From: Lentzea tibetensis
Lineage (GTDB): Bacteria > Actinomycetota > Actinomycetes > Mycobacteriales > Pseudonocardiaceae
DNA: 64,000 nucleotides
Direction of reading: 5' to 3'
NCBI RefSeq assembly: GCF_007845675.1
Contig: NZ_VOBR01000006.1
Coordinates: 1 to 64,000 of the forward strand
In this document: positions 63,101 through 64,000 of the stretch, one piece after another
Numbering within the stretch: the stretch's first letter is position 1
Layout: every line of letters starts with the position of its first letter
Notes under the pieces: model-generated
Databases searched by the model: none
Told to the model about the DNA's origin: nothing
The model's input: only the letters and a program-made list of their open reading frames with translations
Position numbers and translations under genes: made by a program

Positions 63101-63847
63101 CTACGCCAGTGGACGGAGCTCAGGCCGCCGGGGCTTGACCACGTCGCCGGAGGACTCGCCGCGCAGCCTGCGCACCACCCACGGCATCACGTGCTCACGC
63201 GCCCAGCGCACGTTCTCCGCGCGCCGCACGCGCGGGTCGGCCACGAGCGCGGGCGCGAGCCGGACCGTCTCCAGCGGATGGTCGACGCCGAGACCGTCGA
63301 GTACGGCGATGGCGACCTCGTTGTGCCCCAGCGCGTTGATGTGCAGCCGGTCGTCCGACCACAGTCGACGGTCACGCAGCTGGCGCATGGCCCACATGTC
63401 GACGAGCACGGCCTCGTGGTCCCGCGCGATCGCGCGCACGTGCTCGTTGTAGATGGCGACGCGGCCGCGCATCTTGCGGAACACCGGGTCGTCCACGCCG
63501 TCGACGCCGGTGAAGAGGATGACGCGCGCGCCGGCGGCGGTGAACCGAGCGACGGCGGCGCGGTAGCCGCGCATCAGCTCGTCGATGTCCACCCGAGGCC
63601 GCATCAGGTCGTTGCCGCCCGCGTAGAGGGAGACGAGGTCCGGCTTCATCCGCAGCGCGGGGTCCAGCTGCTCGCGCAGCACCTGGCCGAGCAGCCTGCC
63701 GCGCACGGCCAGGTTGGCGTAGTGCACGCCGGTCAGCTGCTCCGCGACCCGGTCCGCCCAGCCGCGCACGCCGTTCGGCCGGGTGGGGTCCTCGTCGCCG
63801 ACGCCTTCGGTGAACGAGTCCCCCAACGCCACGAAACGCTTGCTCAT
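63101..63847 (-). CDS. SGNH/GDSL hydrolase
   Basis: This 248-aa protein has FVALGDSFTEGVGD (Ser), NLAVRG, YAGGNDLMRP and DRLHINALGHNEVA (Asp/His). It has no signal peptide. ATG 63847 follows AAGGTGG; a GTG at 63856 is an alternative. It is probably an intracellular esterase or lipase. Confidence 0.88.
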   Translation of the reverse strand: MSKRFVALGDSFTEGVGDEDPTRPNGVRGWADRVAEQLTGVHYANLAVRGRLLGQVLREQLDPALRMKPDLVSLYAGGNDLMRPRVDIDELMRGYRAAVARFTAAGARVILFTGVDGVDDPVFRKMRGRVAIYNEHVRAIARDHEAVLVDMWAMRQLRDRRLWSDDRLHINALGHNEVAIAVLDGLGVDHPLETVRLAPALVADPRVRRAENVRWAREHVMPWVVRRLRGESSGDVVKPRRPELRPLA

Positions 63848-63895
63848 GCTCACCACCTTAGAGTTGTGACCCAGGCCATCGACGGCCGAGGAGAC

Positions 63896-64000
63896 TCATC
63901 GCCAGAGAATCAAAACCGATTGGCGAGTCAAACCGAACGCCCACGTAATGACCGTCGCACGGTCGTGCGACCCCATCTGCGCGAGACGAGGACCAGCCGT
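63896..64000 (-). CDS. C-terminal tail of a LuxR-type regulator (partial)
   Basis: The frame open to the window edge ends RLAQMGSHDRATVITWAFGL followed by a short tail, similar to the HTH end LAKLGLRDRAQAVVFAYESGL of NarL-type response regulators. The N-terminus lies beyond 64000. GTCGCAC/GTGCGAC around 63954-63971 is a palindrome inside it. Confidence 0.4.
   Translation of the reverse strand, partial: TAGPRLAQMGSHDRATVITWAFGLTRQSVLILWR

Overview
The window is GC-rich chromosomal DNA with dense genes, frequent GTG and TTG starts, Shine-Dalgarno spacing typical of actinomycetes and many 4-nt start/stop overlaps. An SsgA-family sporulation/division protein, a DivIVA-like protein, CBM2-GH18 chitinases with DasR-type sites, a topoisomerase IV pair, TIGR00027-type methyltransferases and many TetR/MarR/ArsR regulators with linked enzymes point to a soil actinomycete, most likely Pseudonocardiaceae (Lentzea/Saccharothrix/Amycolatopsis type). 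This placement is inferred from gene content only. I saw no rRNA, tRNA, CRISPR array or intact insertion sequence.

Layout. 1-8.7 kb: VOC and DoxX proteins, a large NACHT (STAND) NTPase, an SsgA-like protein, a Tat-exported PhoD coupled to a secreted repeat protein, and a membrane Ser/Thr kinase. 8.7-18 kb: a Tat-exported PHP-domain hydrolase with a candidate PHO box, an ArsR-SRPBCC operon, a secreted RICIN/beta-helix protein, TetR-TenA and MarR-methyltransferase pairs with palindromic operators, a small secreted protein and a P450. 18-31.6 kb: a chitinase under a dre-like site, a truncated sigma fragment, two tandem VOC proteins, an ABC exporter operon ending in an SGNH hydrolase, then a leftward block with a large protein carrying a degenerate ADP-ribosyltransferase-like domain. 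31.6-40.8 kb: DivIVA-like protein, a TetR/hydrolase pair, parC (split by an intein) and parE, and a heavily frameshifted hydrolase pseudogene. 41-49.8 kb: an aminotransferase-DUF4331-TPR-HupE/NicO-type operon, an orphan anti-sigma factor and a beta-helix membrane protein. 49.8-55.4 kb: a leftward run of secreted peptidase, AraC regulator, aromatic amino acid decarboxylase, 65-aa acidic protein and a GNAT-cytochrome P450 fusion. 55.6-64 kb: a two-component system, a flavin oxidoreductase with its MarR regulator, a zinc-ribbon protein, an MFS transporter with a damaged 5' end, a second chitinase with a better dre site, an SGNH hydrolase and the tail of a LuxR-like regulator.

Two things deserve most attention. 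First, the AraC/decarboxylase/65-aa/GNAT-P450 operon looks like a compact pathway that decarboxylates an aromatic amino acid, acetylates the amine and oxidises it, with the last two activities on one polypeptide. Second, a 429-aa endonuclease-type intein interrupts parC exactly after the catalytic tyrosine. Also notable are the repeated regulator-plus-palindrome pairs, the two chitinases with matching dre spacing, the tandem dyads at 47.5 kb and the DUF4331-TPR-HupE module with its (Gly-His)12 loop.
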